DNA of 64,000 bases from Siphonodentalium dalli (taxonomy: Eukaryota; Mollusca; Scaphopoda; Gadilida; Siphonodentaliidae), in NCBI GenBank assembly GCA_032622095.1, contig CP136061.1:65601127-65665126 (forward strand), given 5' to 3'. The notes beneath the pieces were generated by a model. The model made no database searches and was not told the DNA's origin. It saw only the letters and a list, made by a program, of their open reading frames with translations. Below, in pieces: positions 48,540 through 59,222 of the stretch. How positions within the stretch are numbered: the stretch's first letter is position 1; every line of letters begins with the position of its first letter. A program made the translations under genes and the position numbers.

Positions 48540-49081
48540 GGTCATTGTGTTGCCTCATTTAGCTGTTGTCGAGAATGTAGTAAATCCGTGGGCATATTTT
48601 CATGTACATTGTTCAGTTAAAACTTGAGTTACCGCAATTTACCTGGAATTTCTGCTCTGGTTTTGTAATTTAATAGCAATACCGATTACCGTACCGATAC
48701 CGCGGTAAATCGACGGAAATTTAAAATTAAAATTTCAATACCGCCCATCTCTACCTATAAATTATAATTTGTAAAGTCTGTGACATTTTTTTTTCAATCT
48801 TTAATAAAATTTATCCAAATTGTTCTTGGAGTCCATATTGGGGTGGTTTGGTTAAACATTATACTGTTTTATTCCGCGTTCACAAATCACGTGTATAATG
48901 TTTCGCTGTTTCTTGGTATACTAGTACAGTGGGCGCATGGGTGTTTTATTTATAGAATGGGGAATTTTTGGACGAATTAAAAGTCGAACTGCGACCCGGA
49001 GGCCGAGTCCGATAAAAGGTGTAGTTGGGAATTTCAAATTCAATTTCAATTATTATTCGGATGGCAAGAAGTGCAAGGCGA
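48540..49081. other. Intron 1 sequence, no firm feature
   Basis: Around 48680-48750, runs such as ACCGTACCGATACCGCGG and ACCGCCCATCTCT look like the end of an hAT-type element, but no partner end was found. No gene is seen. Confidence 0.35.
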
Positions 49082-49352
49082 TTAAGGGGATGGTAAAGTC
49101 TGGTCAAGATGGCCACCGCGGATTGCACCCTACCTCCAGATGACCACTAATTACTCACCGGCCATAGAATGGATAAACTTCATATTTTTCACACATAATA
49201 ATCAATAATAAACAAAGATCTTGTCATTAGTAGAGAAATTATAGCTGTTAGAATTTACTCGCGGTAGAGTGACAAAAAATCATGTCCCCAAACGGCGTTT
49301 CTCCAGTTCCAATGGTTAACTTTTTGTACAAACTGAACAGTCAAAATGGTCC

Positions 49353-49579
49353 TATAAGAATCTGGCTAGAGACAAGGAGACATCATTTTGAGGAAAAACA
49401 AGAACTTTCCCAAATATCCTGCCTGTGAAAATAGTACTGTCATCCTGAATAATGGTAAAATGTCCTCCATTTGCATTGTTTACATTCTTAGGAACTATTT
49501 TTCTTGGTATGGGAGACCATAATATCCTAACATTATTTTGCGATAGCCGATACACAAGCCATGGGGGCGGGGCGGCCAT
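49353..49579 (-). CDS. Small unrecognised ORF inside the TTAA element
   Basis: 75 codons from an ATG at 49579 in good context (ATCATGGCC). The protein starts MAAPPPWLVYRLSQNN and has no family I recognise. The DNA around the start is locally GC-rich (GGGGGCGGGGCGGCC). It may be a captured first exon or chance. Confidence 0.2.
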
Positions 49580-50265
49580 GATTACAAACAAACCCATCCG
49601 TCAATACTAGAATGCGATTACGAATGGAAATCGATCAGTATAGACAATCGCGCATGGGATCAAGCTTTTGATTATGCCCATCAATAGATATGGGTTATAA
49701 GCAATATGATTGTACCTGATAACCGACAATTTCTCGATTAATTTACATTCAAATGTTATTAAACGTATTTTTCTCCACAATGTAAATTCAATGTTGTTTA
49801 TCCCAGTGCACCAAAATAGAATTGACCGGAAGTGAACTCGCACAAGGAGTCCGTCGTAAAATATGACATATTTCGTCGGAATACGGTACTTTCCTATTCA
49901 TAAATATGTTTTTATATAGGCTATTTGATTTTAGAATAATACAATATTCTGAAACATGTAAGTTTTCTATTTATGTGATTTGCGTACTAATACGACATCT
50001 TGTAATCTCGCTTTCGACTATAGACTGGTAATTCTAAAAATAAAAATATCAACATTTCCATCTGTAAACAGCACAAAACTTCATAAATCGTGGGTAATCA
50101 AGCAACTAAATTAATTCCAACAACTTAAATAAACTGAAAGCATCGATTTCATATCATAAACTTGCCCGATTGCAGGATCGGATTGCTTTTCTGGTCGATT
50201 TTCATGTACCTGCCGCGAATTAAAAAATGACAACAACGTCATGAACATGTGTTTACAATTGAAAT

Positions 50266-50365
50266 ATGGCGTCTGGCTCCCAAGAAAAACTGACACGTTT
50301 TAGCGGACTTTTTGCAAACGATACAGTGAACATTAATCTAAAGCATATCTCCTTGGCTCTTAACG
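50266..50365 (+). CDS. Candidate captured first exon inside the TTAA element
   Basis: ATG GCG TCT GGC opens 33 codons (MASGSQEKLTRFSGLF and onward) with no stop before a consensus-like donor, G|GTATGT at 50366. The composition looks coding, but there is no following exon I can identify and no family I recognise. Confidence 0.2.
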
Positions 50366-50747
50366 GTATGTCACTTATCATAATGGGCTGCCTAATGATA
50401 CTGTTGAAGTTATAGTTTTTCACATTTGAATGCCAAAACAATGACATAATATTGCAGATATACTCTGTTTCAAAGTTATTTTTCTGGTACAAAAAGCTTT
50501 TTAGCTCACATCTATTCGTGGCACCTCCTTTAACGATATATGCTCTATATATTATCTCTATGTTGTTATATCTATTTCTGTCTGCTTTTATGTGAAAAAT
50601 ACCAATTTTGTCAGCCCGTTTCCAGACATTTTTGATGAAACAGACTTTGCCATCCCCTTAATTCTATGAGTTGGTCATTCGTGAAATCAATATATTTTAT
50701 ATTCTATAATTACAATCATGGGTACCAGCCATATCTCAGATACTTAC

Positions 50748-50947
50748 GCGCAATGAAGACAATAGTTTTGAGCATCACCAGCTACATCAAGATCGATTGG
50801 CTGGTTCAGTAGTTTCTCAGCATTTTTAGGTTGCATATCTTCGTGTATCTCGTCCATATCTTTCGTTTTCCGCTTTGTTCTATATTTCTCTTTTAATGGT
50901 TTGTCACCCTTGTGATGTCGTTTTCTTGCTTGTTTCCCCGTTCCCAT
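50748..50947 (-). CDS. ZNF593: ZNF593/Bud20-like C2H2 zinc-finger protein, exon 1
   Basis: First coding exon, ATG at 50947-50945 (AAGATGG context), donor GC|GTAAGT at 50747. It encodes a basic N-terminus (MGTGKQARKRHHKG, then KYRTKRKTKD), the conserved MDEIHEDMQP block, and CLHC, the cysteine pair of the zinc finger. Joined to exons 2 and 3 it yields 134 residues with one finger, C63-x2-C66-x12-H79-x5-H85, and the [17 protein letters not shown] tail, which together identify the ZNF593/Bud20 family. Yeast Bud20 is a shuttling factor that helps export of the 60S ribosomal precursor; a nuclear/nucleolar role is expected here by family. Introns are 9.45 kb and 2.5 kb, filled with transposons. A pyrimidine tract (TTTTCTTTCCTC on the coding strand, about 30 bases upstream of the ATG) could be a TOP-like start. 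Confidence 0.9.
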
Positions 50948-51388
50948 CTTGTTCTGATATCAACGAGGAAAGAAAATGTGTAATTACTCCTATTTCACGT
51001 GTTGTTGAAATAAATAAAAACTGAAACGGAAATGAATATATTATTTTACCTCAATTCTCAAAAGAATGCGGTCAAGTACGACAATCCAATTTATCGCGCG
51101 AAAATCTATAATATTACAGTTGTAGAGTTATCCATCTTGTCGAGGTTATTTAAGTTCCCTGCCATTGTCAATGTGTTGTAATCATTGAAAGTGATTATGA
51201 TTATCTATTTTTAATTTTATTTACTATGTCAATTTTCCAGTTGTGTTCATTATTATGTTTGGTAATAATCCTCTATGGGTTCTATGCCAATAAACATTTG
51301 ATACTTGCCTAGTAAATGGGGATTGATTTATTTATTGGATTATTGATAACGGAATGGCATCCAATTAAATGGATAATTTAATTTATAA
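50948..51388. other. 5' flank of the zinc-finger gene
   Basis: AT-rich non-coding DNA upstream of exon 1. No TATA box or other promoter element could be fixed. Any promoter of the gene should lie here. Confidence 0.35.
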
Positions 51389-51442
51389 TCTATACTAATA
51401 AAACTAAATTATGTTGTTTGTTTTTTTTGGATCAAACGGCTG

Positions 51443-51581
51443 TTTGATACCATAGTTGACAATGGTTGTTAGCATTATTTTGTTGCAATTAGTTGATTTT
51501 GATAACTAAAGCGTATTTTGAAGAAATGTACTTGTTGTAACTTGATGATATGGTGACCGTCTGATCGGATTGAGTACCCTT
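51443..51581 (+). repeat. Fragment of the TTAA element family
   Basis: Matches the right part of 10991-11787, including the end CGGATTGAGTACCCTTTA, and is diverged. Followed by unassigned DNA and homopolymers (17 G at 51852-51868 and 14 C at 51966-51979). Confidence 0.55.
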
Positions 51582-52079
51582 TACTAGCATGCTGCGCACA
51601 CAATTAAGCGAACATTACGCTCTTTATTCATACCATATCAGGAATATATAAACAGTGAACGATATTTATCGTTAGTCTACACGTACATAGACCACACTCA
51701 ACGTCACACACCACCTCGAATAGCATAAGCGACCAGAACGCTCTTCACCCTTACCATATCAAGTATCAACAGTGAACGCTCTTTATCGTTAGTCTACACA
51801 GAGATCGCACTCAACGTCACACACTAGAATACCAGATGCGACCAGAACAGTGGGGGGGGGGGGGGGGGTAATAAAAAATGTGCATGAAGGTATGCCGTTT
51901 TTTTGCATCTGGCATTTCCGGGGACCCACCACCCCCAAACCTGCAAAAAAAATAATATTGTTTTACCCCCCCCCCCCCCAAATTTCACTAAAATTGGTCT
52001 AAAATCTCATAAAACTCTATTGATATCACTATTATGACTGAATTATATCAATTAGTTCAAATAACAGTTTAACCTGTTT

Positions 52080-53220
52080 CAGAAGCTGTTTTAATTGAAA
52101 AAAAGTTTTATAAATTGCTGATCATCTGTAAACCTAGGTCATTGTGCAGATTACACAAAATTTCATAATTTCTAACTATTTCCTGATTAGTCTGTCAACC
52201 AGCCCATTATCTAACATATTCCATACCACTTATGTTAGTCTACTGGAGCAACTTAGTGCTATTATACTAAACTAGCTGAAATAGGCTCCCTTTGGGAGCC
52301 TATATTCAGCATCGGAGATACATGTGCACACCCCCCCTTATTGGACTTCGCACACATTTTGATCTTAGACAGACCCTTCACTTAGCGGCGGACCCTTCGT
52401 GCGCTTCAAGCACATTTGGTCATTTTGATTTATATATTTTGTTTTAATATACTTTTTTTTTAAAGATTGAATTCCTTGCTCAATTTAACAAAACCAATTT
52501 TATTTTATTTTGTTTTAATTAAAATTTTTGAAAAACTAATACCATTATAACATCCGCCAGGGTACCCCGAGTCACCACACCAAATTTGGTTGAACTCGTC
52601 CAGGGGTTTGAGAGAAAACTCCGAATAGATCCTACTCGTTTATATATATAGATGACACGAAGTCACAGCACTATACCAGACTTGGATACTTTCGGTCTTG
52701 TGAGAGATCATCTGAGTTGAAAGACATGCAAATAATTCACTGATTGGATTGATGCACTGATGACAGACATGTTCTACCCATTGATAGTCACATTAATGTT
52801 TGAGACAGTTGCTCGCTCTTTTTCCATGCACACAATAATCTAGGCATTAGTTGCATCAGGACAAGTTTACTTATATATGCAAACTTAGGTCAGTGCACAA
52901 GATACACACAATTCCATAATTTCTAACCATTTCCCGATTAGTCTGTCAACCAGCACATTATCTAGCATTATGCCTTAACATTTTTGTTAGTCTACTGGAG
53001 CAACCTCTGTTATAATAAATGACAAACAGTCGTTATGCCAAACTTGGATATTTTAGGTCGCAAATATTTCACTGCTTGGCTTGATGCACTGATGAAGAGT
53101 GTGATGAAAGTTATATTCTAGCCATTGATAGTCACATTAATGTTTGAGGCAGTTGCTCTTGCTCCATGCACACAATGGTCTTGGCTTTAGTTACATCAAG
53201 ACAAGTTTATATAGTTCAGT
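52080..53220. repeat. Degenerate ~360-bp tandem repeat with an insertion
   Basis: GTCTGTCAACCAGC...TCTACTGGAGCAAC occurs near 52190-52255 and 52944-53003. CTTGGATA...CATTGATAGTCACATTAATG occurs near 52681-52798 and 53044-53141, an offset of about 363 bp. The first pair is 753 bp apart, so about 390 bp (roughly 52262-52650, with a GGCTCCCTTTGGGAGCC hairpin and a TATATATATAGAT end) is inserted. That insert may be Helitron-like, which is weakly supported. Confidence 0.55.
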
Positions 53221-54240
53221 TTTACATTTCTCGAAGCTTCTTTCCGAAGGGTGTCGGGAAGGAATTTGTTCACCCACCGCCCCATATGCAACATGCCAAA
53301 TAGCTTAATGTCATCTCTCCCAAGGCCCATGCATATGAGGTCCCAGTAACATAAATATGGTGTTTTTTGTAGTTTAGGCATAATAGTCCAATAGATTAAA
53401 GTGATTAAAAATATTTGGTGTTTGCGCATGTGTCCACCATATTCAAATGCACCCCTTGAACCAGACCAAACTCACACGCCCAAGAAATTCCAATTGCACT
53501 CCCTTGGGTTGGAACTTTCAAACTGGTAGCTCAATCATTCCAACCTGACACGTACAGGACTTCGATAGCTCCTAGTCATTTCAGACCAAGAGAGAGATTT
53601 GACCAAAGTTGGGGCGTTACACACCCTACCCCCATGTCCGTGATGACTTGGGGTGGGATCATCGATATAGAAATGGGGTCTGTCTGCTCGTCCACACATG
53701 GGTCGGGATGTTCGCGTGCGCCCGTCCGTCCGTCCGCCATGGTATAACAATTTTGGCGTTCTCTATATATCTCAGTCATTTTATGTCGGATTTGAATTAT
53801 CGTTGGTATAATTATGCATGCTCACGAATGAACCACCGCGGGGAATAGATATCCACATGGAACCGGTTTGTCCATTATTTATTGCAGCGGGCAATGGCCC
53901 TTAGAGTAAAATGCGTCTTTGCCAACATAAATTTGGGTCACTATCTCAGTCTTGGTATAATAATTGTATGTCTTGTTTGAATGTTTAATAAGTACAACCG
54001 CGCACGATGCGGCAGAATGAAAGGAACAATATCCGCCTCAAATGCAACGTATGTTTTCTGTTGTATTTTTATCCATGCAATTCTTCTGAAATCGTTATAT
54101 TTAGAATGTAAAATATGTCCATGCACCCATGTATTTTCGCCACCTTAGATTGGATGTGAATCTTAATTGGATCATGCACATCCATATATACATGCATGCA
54201 CCAGGTTAATTGTCCAGTCATCACAGGTCGGACCATGTTG
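53221..54240. other. No recognisable gene
   Basis: Contains a GTCCGTCCGTCC phrase near 53722 typical of the local tandem-core repeats. Short frames on both strands carry no motif. Confidence 0.35.
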
Positions 54241-54349
54241 AGACATGTTTCGAACAATGCCACATCAGAAAAGTAATAAACGTCAACGAAAAGTTCGGAT
54301 TTATCAGAAATAACTAAATTTACAACTATTAAAAACTAAATATTCCAAA

Positions 54350-55672
54350 ATGAAAAATAAAACATATAGGGCGTTACTTCAGAAATACATGCGAAGGAAA
54401 CATCGCGATGTTACAAATAGTATAACAAATCTTTCCAGAACTATTGCACTTACCATAATTGGATTAATAAGGCGAGCATTTGATATAAAAATTAATCCAG
54501 GTCCTACCGCAGATAACTATGAACATACATTCTCCATTATGTGTTTGAATATACAAAGTTTGCTTCCAAAATTAGACGTTGTGGCGATAGAAGCATCTAG
54601 TTACGATATTGTCTCATTCACTGAAACCTGGCTCACTGAACAAACTTCGAATGCAGAACTGAGCATACTCGGGTTCCATGCCCCAGAGAGATTAAATAGA
54701 CCCACATTAGGAGGAGGAGTGGCTGTGTATATAAAGGATTCGTACTATTTTAGGAGACGTGCTGATCTAGAAACTCCGGAAATCGAATGTATCTGGGTGG
54801 AAGTCATGCTTTCGTCGTCAACAAAGTTTCTACTTGGTACATTATATAAACCTCCAAATCTACCAGTAGATACATGGGAGAAAATATATTCAAATACAGA
54901 TATGGCCCTTGGAGACAGGAAAGTTATTCGTCACGTGATTCTAACTGGCGACTTCAATTCCAATCAACTTCCATCTGAATCAAAATATGTTAAATATATT
55001 CGTAATCGATTCGGAATGGAACAGTTAATCAAAGATCCAACTCATTTTACAGAGAGTTCATCTTCTCTCATAGACTTATTTTTAACAAATCAAGGACAAT
55101 TTGTTAAACATAGCGAAGTTATAGACCCTTTCTTCTCAGAGTTGACTCGATTTCACTGTCCAATAGTGATGTATTTGAATTTTCGTATAGAGAAATCGAG
55201 TGGAATCGTGAAAAGGAAGGTATGGGACTACTCAATAGCAGATTATAATGCAATGAATGCCGAATTTGAAAATTGGAATTACAAGAAAGAACTATCTAAT
55301 ACCCCATACATCGAATTAGCGAATATATTGACAAATAAAATAAATGAAATAACATTGCAATATATACCAAACAAACAAGTAACTACTCGCCAAAATGAAA
55401 AAGAATGGATGAATAACGAAATCCGTGGTATGATAAGGCAGAGAAAACGATTATACAAGGCAGCCAAACGGAAATGTTCTCATGATGCTTGGGCAAAATA
55501 TAAATCACAACGAAATTCTGTTATTTCGGCTATCAGACGGGCCAAACAATCTTATTGCGCCAAAACCCAAAGTATATTGGGAAGTTGCTTCACTGAATCC
55601 TCACTTTGGTGGAAAACTTTGAATAAATTAATGAAACCGGAACCTAAGCCTAATACCAGCACTCATATTTAA
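54350..55672 (+). pseudogene. LINE endonuclease half, with a 2A-like motif near the N-terminus
   Basis: 440 codons. A basic leader (residues 1-31) and hydrophobic stretch (32-40) precede DIKINPGP at residues 45-52. This matches the 2A ribosome-skipping consensus D-V/I-E-x-N-P-G-P except Lys for Glu. The endonuclease follows with NIQSLLPKLD, SFTETWL (catalytic Glu), LGTLYKPPN, LTGDFNSN (catalytic Asp and Asn), SLIDLFLTN and RFHCPIV (the final His, where the usual preceding Asp is Phe here). The frame ends at a frameshift: the next part of the protein (FNDELINDNLQK) is in another frame from about 55660. Confidence 0.85.
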
Positions 55673-55679
55673 CGATGAA

Positions 55680-55922
55680 TTGATAAATGACAACTTACAA
55701 AAAGCCAATACCTTCAACAAATACTTTTGTTCTATATCGTCATTGCCAAACGAAAGGGAGATAGAGTTACCTCGCTTTGACCAGTTAACAGAAAGCGAAC
55801 TGAGTGACATAGAAATCGACGACGAACTTGTTCACAAATGCCTACGGTCAATTAAGACGTCAAAAGCCTCCGGTTATGATGGCATAAGCCCAAAAGTATT
55901 GAAAAACTGTGCCTCTTCCTTA
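55680..55922 (+). pseudogene. LINE linker and start of the reverse transcriptase
   Basis: 81 codons in the shifted frame, with SKASGYDGISPKVLKNCASSL, the usual segment before the RT palm in this group. It stops at the MITE insertion point. The Leu codon TTA (55920-55922) is repeated on the far side of the insert (56564-56566), where the protein resumes LTAPLRFIF in frame. Confidence 0.8.
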
Positions 55923-56563
55923 CTGTACACAGAGATAAGCAATTTTTTTCCCCACTCCCATTGAAATAACTTTCAAGTTAGATTGTGTTCGTGTTATATG
56001 AGTTTCGTATAAACCTAATTTAGCGAAGAAAATATTGATCTTGGAAAGAAAAATATTACGATTTCAAACTACGCGCCATGTTTTTGACCTTCACCGGAGA
56101 AGACGCAGTTCTCAGGAAGAACCGGAAGTTCATTGCTCACAGCTTCGATTGATGCATTCAATCTCTTCCATCGAACAATCTCACTCCCTATAAAAGTACT
56201 TGACGCTTTATGACTCTTGTTTCTTTCTCCTTTTTTCCGAATCGGTTATAACGGGCCTTCCTTTTGCAGGTAACATGTTTTGTTTGCAACTCAATAATGT
56301 TCGCGAACGGTCGTCAATAAAAGACACGCAGCAGATGCGATTTCAAGAACGGTAACTCGTAATGGCATAATTCGCCATTTATGACTCCAGCCATAAATGA
56401 ATTTATATTAAATAATTCAATTTTACTTTTACGATAGCCTGTTAACCGGAACGTTTTGAGTAGACATCGTCGACTCAAATTAGTTATTTTATAATACAAT
56501 ATTCATATTAGATCGCTATTAATTGTCACCGGGAATTTATTGAAATTGGTGTACAGTACCCCT
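55923..56563. mobile_element. MITE inserted at TTAA in the LINE
   Basis: The left end CTGTACAC pairs with GTGTACAG at the right, where the terminal sequence continues as TACCCCT before TTAA (56564-56567). The left end seems to have lost about eight bases (TTA directly followed by CTGTACAC). Removing the insert restores the LINE reading frame exactly, so it is a TTAA-targeted insertion. It has no coding capacity. Confidence 0.8.
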
Positions 56564-58315
56564 TTAACTGCACCATTAAGATTTATTTTTAATATTTTTT
56601 TAAAACATGCATACTTTCCCATTGAGTGGAAGAAGGCAAATGTATGTCCAATCTTTAAAAAAGATGACCCTTGTATACCGTCAAACTATCGCCCTGTTTC
56701 CCTTCTGAGTTGTCTCTCTAAAATCTTTGAAAAATGCATATACCGTCGTCTGTCAGACTATTTGCGTGAACACAAATTGTTGTCCGATCTGCAATCAGGG
56801 TTTACTCCCAACGACAGTACTGTGTTTCAATTAATCGACATATACCACTATATCATATCATCACTAGATGAGGGGAAAGAAATAAGATATGTCTTTTGCG
56901 ATATTAGTAAAGCTTTTGATAAGGTCTGACATCGAGGACTGCTCTTTAAATTGAAAAGAATGGGAATAACAGGAAATATGTATAAACTTCTTGAGAATTA
57001 CTTGGAATCTAGAGAGCAGAGAGTTACAATCAATGGGGTGAGCTCTAATTGGATGCCTGTTTCAGCTGGAGTCCCCAAGGGGTCCTTACTCGGCCCTCTG
57101 CTATTTTTGGTCTACATAAATGATATTGTTGGAGGGATAACTAGCAATATTCGCCTATTTGCGGATGATACTTCCCTTTTTCTTGCCGTTGAAGACCCCA
57201 TCCTTGCTGCCAACGTAATGAACCAAGATATACAGCGAATATATGAATGGTCGCAAATCTGGGCCGTTAAATTTAATCCATTGAAAACAGAGTCTATCTT
57301 AGTATCACGGAAGAATATTATTGAAGATCATCCACCCCTTAGGATGGCAGGTGAAGATATCATAGAGGTGACTGAACATAAGCACCTAGGACTGACATTT
57401 AACGATGAAGGGAAGTGGAAAAATCACATCGAAGATATTGAAGAGCGAGCCTCACAACGATTATACATACTTAGGAAGAATAAATATGCCCTAGATAGGA
57501 GAACATTAGAACGAATTTATCTATCATTTATACGCCCCGTCTTGGAATATGCTTCCCCTGTGTGGGACAATTGCACGGCTGAAGAATCACAATTATTAGA
57601 AGATATACAATATGAAGCAGCACGTATAATAACTGGGGCTACTAGGAGTTGTAATAGGGATGAATTATTGGTAGAAATTGGATGGCAGAAACTATCGAAA
57701 AGGAGAGAAAAATCAAAACTTGCTCAATTCTATAAAATGACGAGAAAATCAACCCCACAATATCTATATAACTATGTCCCAAGGGATTCAACAACTTCAA
57801 GTGGATACCCATTCAGGCACGATAACTTAAGACGTCCCTTTTGCTTTTCTACCTCTTTACAAAAATCATTCATACCACATGCTATTAAACTTTGGAATGA
57901 ATTATCAGACGAAGCGAAAATGTGCGAAACGGTTTCCGAATTTAAACAATTCCTGAATAAAGATTGTATAGAACCTCCACAATTCTACGAGTATGCATAT
58001 ACACGGCAAAGTCAAGTAATCCACTGTCGAATACGTCTCGAATGCAGTAATCTGAATGATCACTTGCACCAAAATCACTTACAGGATAATTCCGATTGTA
58101 CTTATTGTGGCCTGACAGAGACAACTGAACACTTCTTCTTATACTGTCGAAAGTTCACGAACGAACGAACGATATGCTTCCAAGGTCTTCATAACAGACC
58201 ATGTTTAAATGATCTTATTAAAGGATCTCAGTCATTAACACTAGATCAAAACATCGATATCTTCGCAAGAGTACAGAAATATATTCTACTTACAAAAAGA
58301 TTCGCGACTAACTGA
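56564..58315 (+). pseudogene. LINE reverse transcriptase half and C-terminal Cys/His knuckle
   Basis: The RT blocks are in order: KANVCPIFKKDD, SNYRPVSLL, QSGFTPNDST, FCDISKAFDKV (first catalytic Asp), TGA in place of the expected Trp codon at 56927-56929, then HRGLLFKLKRMG, AGVPKGSLLGPLLFLVYIND and LFADDTSLF (FADD catalytic pair). The thumb and HLGLTFNDEGKW follow. Near the end, CTYCGLTETTEHFFLYC gives a C-x2-C-x8-H-x4-C knuckle. The frame ends at 58315. Confidence 0.88.
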
Positions 58316-59222
58316 GAGAAAACAAACTATGTAATGCTATCAACAATGCGGCAACCCTTGTCTCATTGAACGGGTTGATGGGGACCATATGGGCGCTGAG
58401 GGGTGGGCAGGCAGGAAACTATATATATCCATTATTAATTCGCAGTCAACATAACTCATTTAGATATTAATGATAAACCAGTTATCACCCATGTGAATAT
58501 CCAATGGGGAAATGACAAATATAAGCTTACATATTAAAGCTTACAGTCAGATCCTTTTCTCATCTCTTATATGCTGGGACACACGTGTTAACATTTTGTA
58601 ATAAATATATGTGTTGTAATTAAAATTGTATATGTATGTACACACTTGCTATTGAGAATAAAATATTGTTTACACTAAATAACTAAATTTATATGTTGGG
58701 CGCCATCTTGAATTTAACGGGTTCCGCATATCCGAAAGTGGGAACCAGCTGGATTATGATCAGGGATATCGTTGACAATATATGTGCGAAGTTTGGTGCT
58801 TTAAACCGGAAGTGAACTATTCTGCTGTTATTGTGAGCTAAGCGACTCCACTATATAATGCATTTATAGACAAATAGTATACATTATCTTCAAAAAGGTG
58901 TTTGTAGCCTGGAAATAGGATTTAAAAATAAATAGAAAATACGTTATTTTTGTGGCCCAGAAGAGATACACTATCATTAAATCGAAAGAAAGTTGGACAA
59001 CACCAGGACCAGCTGCACATGACCATGCATGATGCTATCGCTTGATTTCGCACCTCGCCGTCCTCAGAAAGGCTAATTATATTATTTAACTCTCTCTTGT
59101 TGAATAGACTTCACAGTATATAATACGCCCTGTTATCAGGATTGTCAATATTGTATGGCTGTTATGGGCGGCCATTCGGTCGGAAATTACACGAAATAAA
59201 AGTTAACGGTGGTTTGTGAAAA
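58316..59222. other. LINE 3' flank and unassigned DNA
   Basis: The first few hundred bases may be the LINE 3' untranslated region, with no clear tail. The rest shows no gene or repeat that I recognise. Confidence 0.35.

Larger units (their letters stand above)
49082..50661. mobile_element. 1.58-kb TTAA-flanked element in intron 1
   Basis: The left end TTAAGGGGATGGTAAAGTCTG pairs with the right end CAGACTTTGCCATCCCCTTAA (one mismatch), with TTAA at both edges. A TATTTTTCACA motif is repeated in inverted orientation further inside. There is no recognisable transposase. Two small exon-like frames lie inside (49353-49579 minus and 50266-50365 plus). Confidence 0.65.
54350..58315 (+). mobile_element. 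Jockey/CR1-like non-LTR retrotransposon, inactivated
   Basis: One LINE ORF2-type reading frame: an apurinic-type endonuclease, then reverse transcriptase, then a C-terminal Cys/His knuckle, without RNase H. Three lesions break it: a frameshift near 55655-55668, a ~640-bp MITE insertion (55923-56563) and a Trp-to-stop change at 56927-56929. No ORF1 was recognised upstream. The 3' end is not sharply defined and may extend to about 58680. Clade assignment is uncertain. Confidence 0.85.

Noticed and set aside
51389-52653. Full-length Helitron from TCTATACTAATAAAA to TATATATATAGAT
   Set aside because: The 5' phrase is suggestive, but no CTRR end with a preceding hairpin was found, and a TTAA-element fragment and a tandem repeat lie across the interval.
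56927-56929. In-frame TGA in the LINE considered as selenocysteine or programmed readthrough
   Set aside because: It stands exactly where the family has Trp (FDKVW), a single-base TGG to TGA change, and the element has two other lesions.
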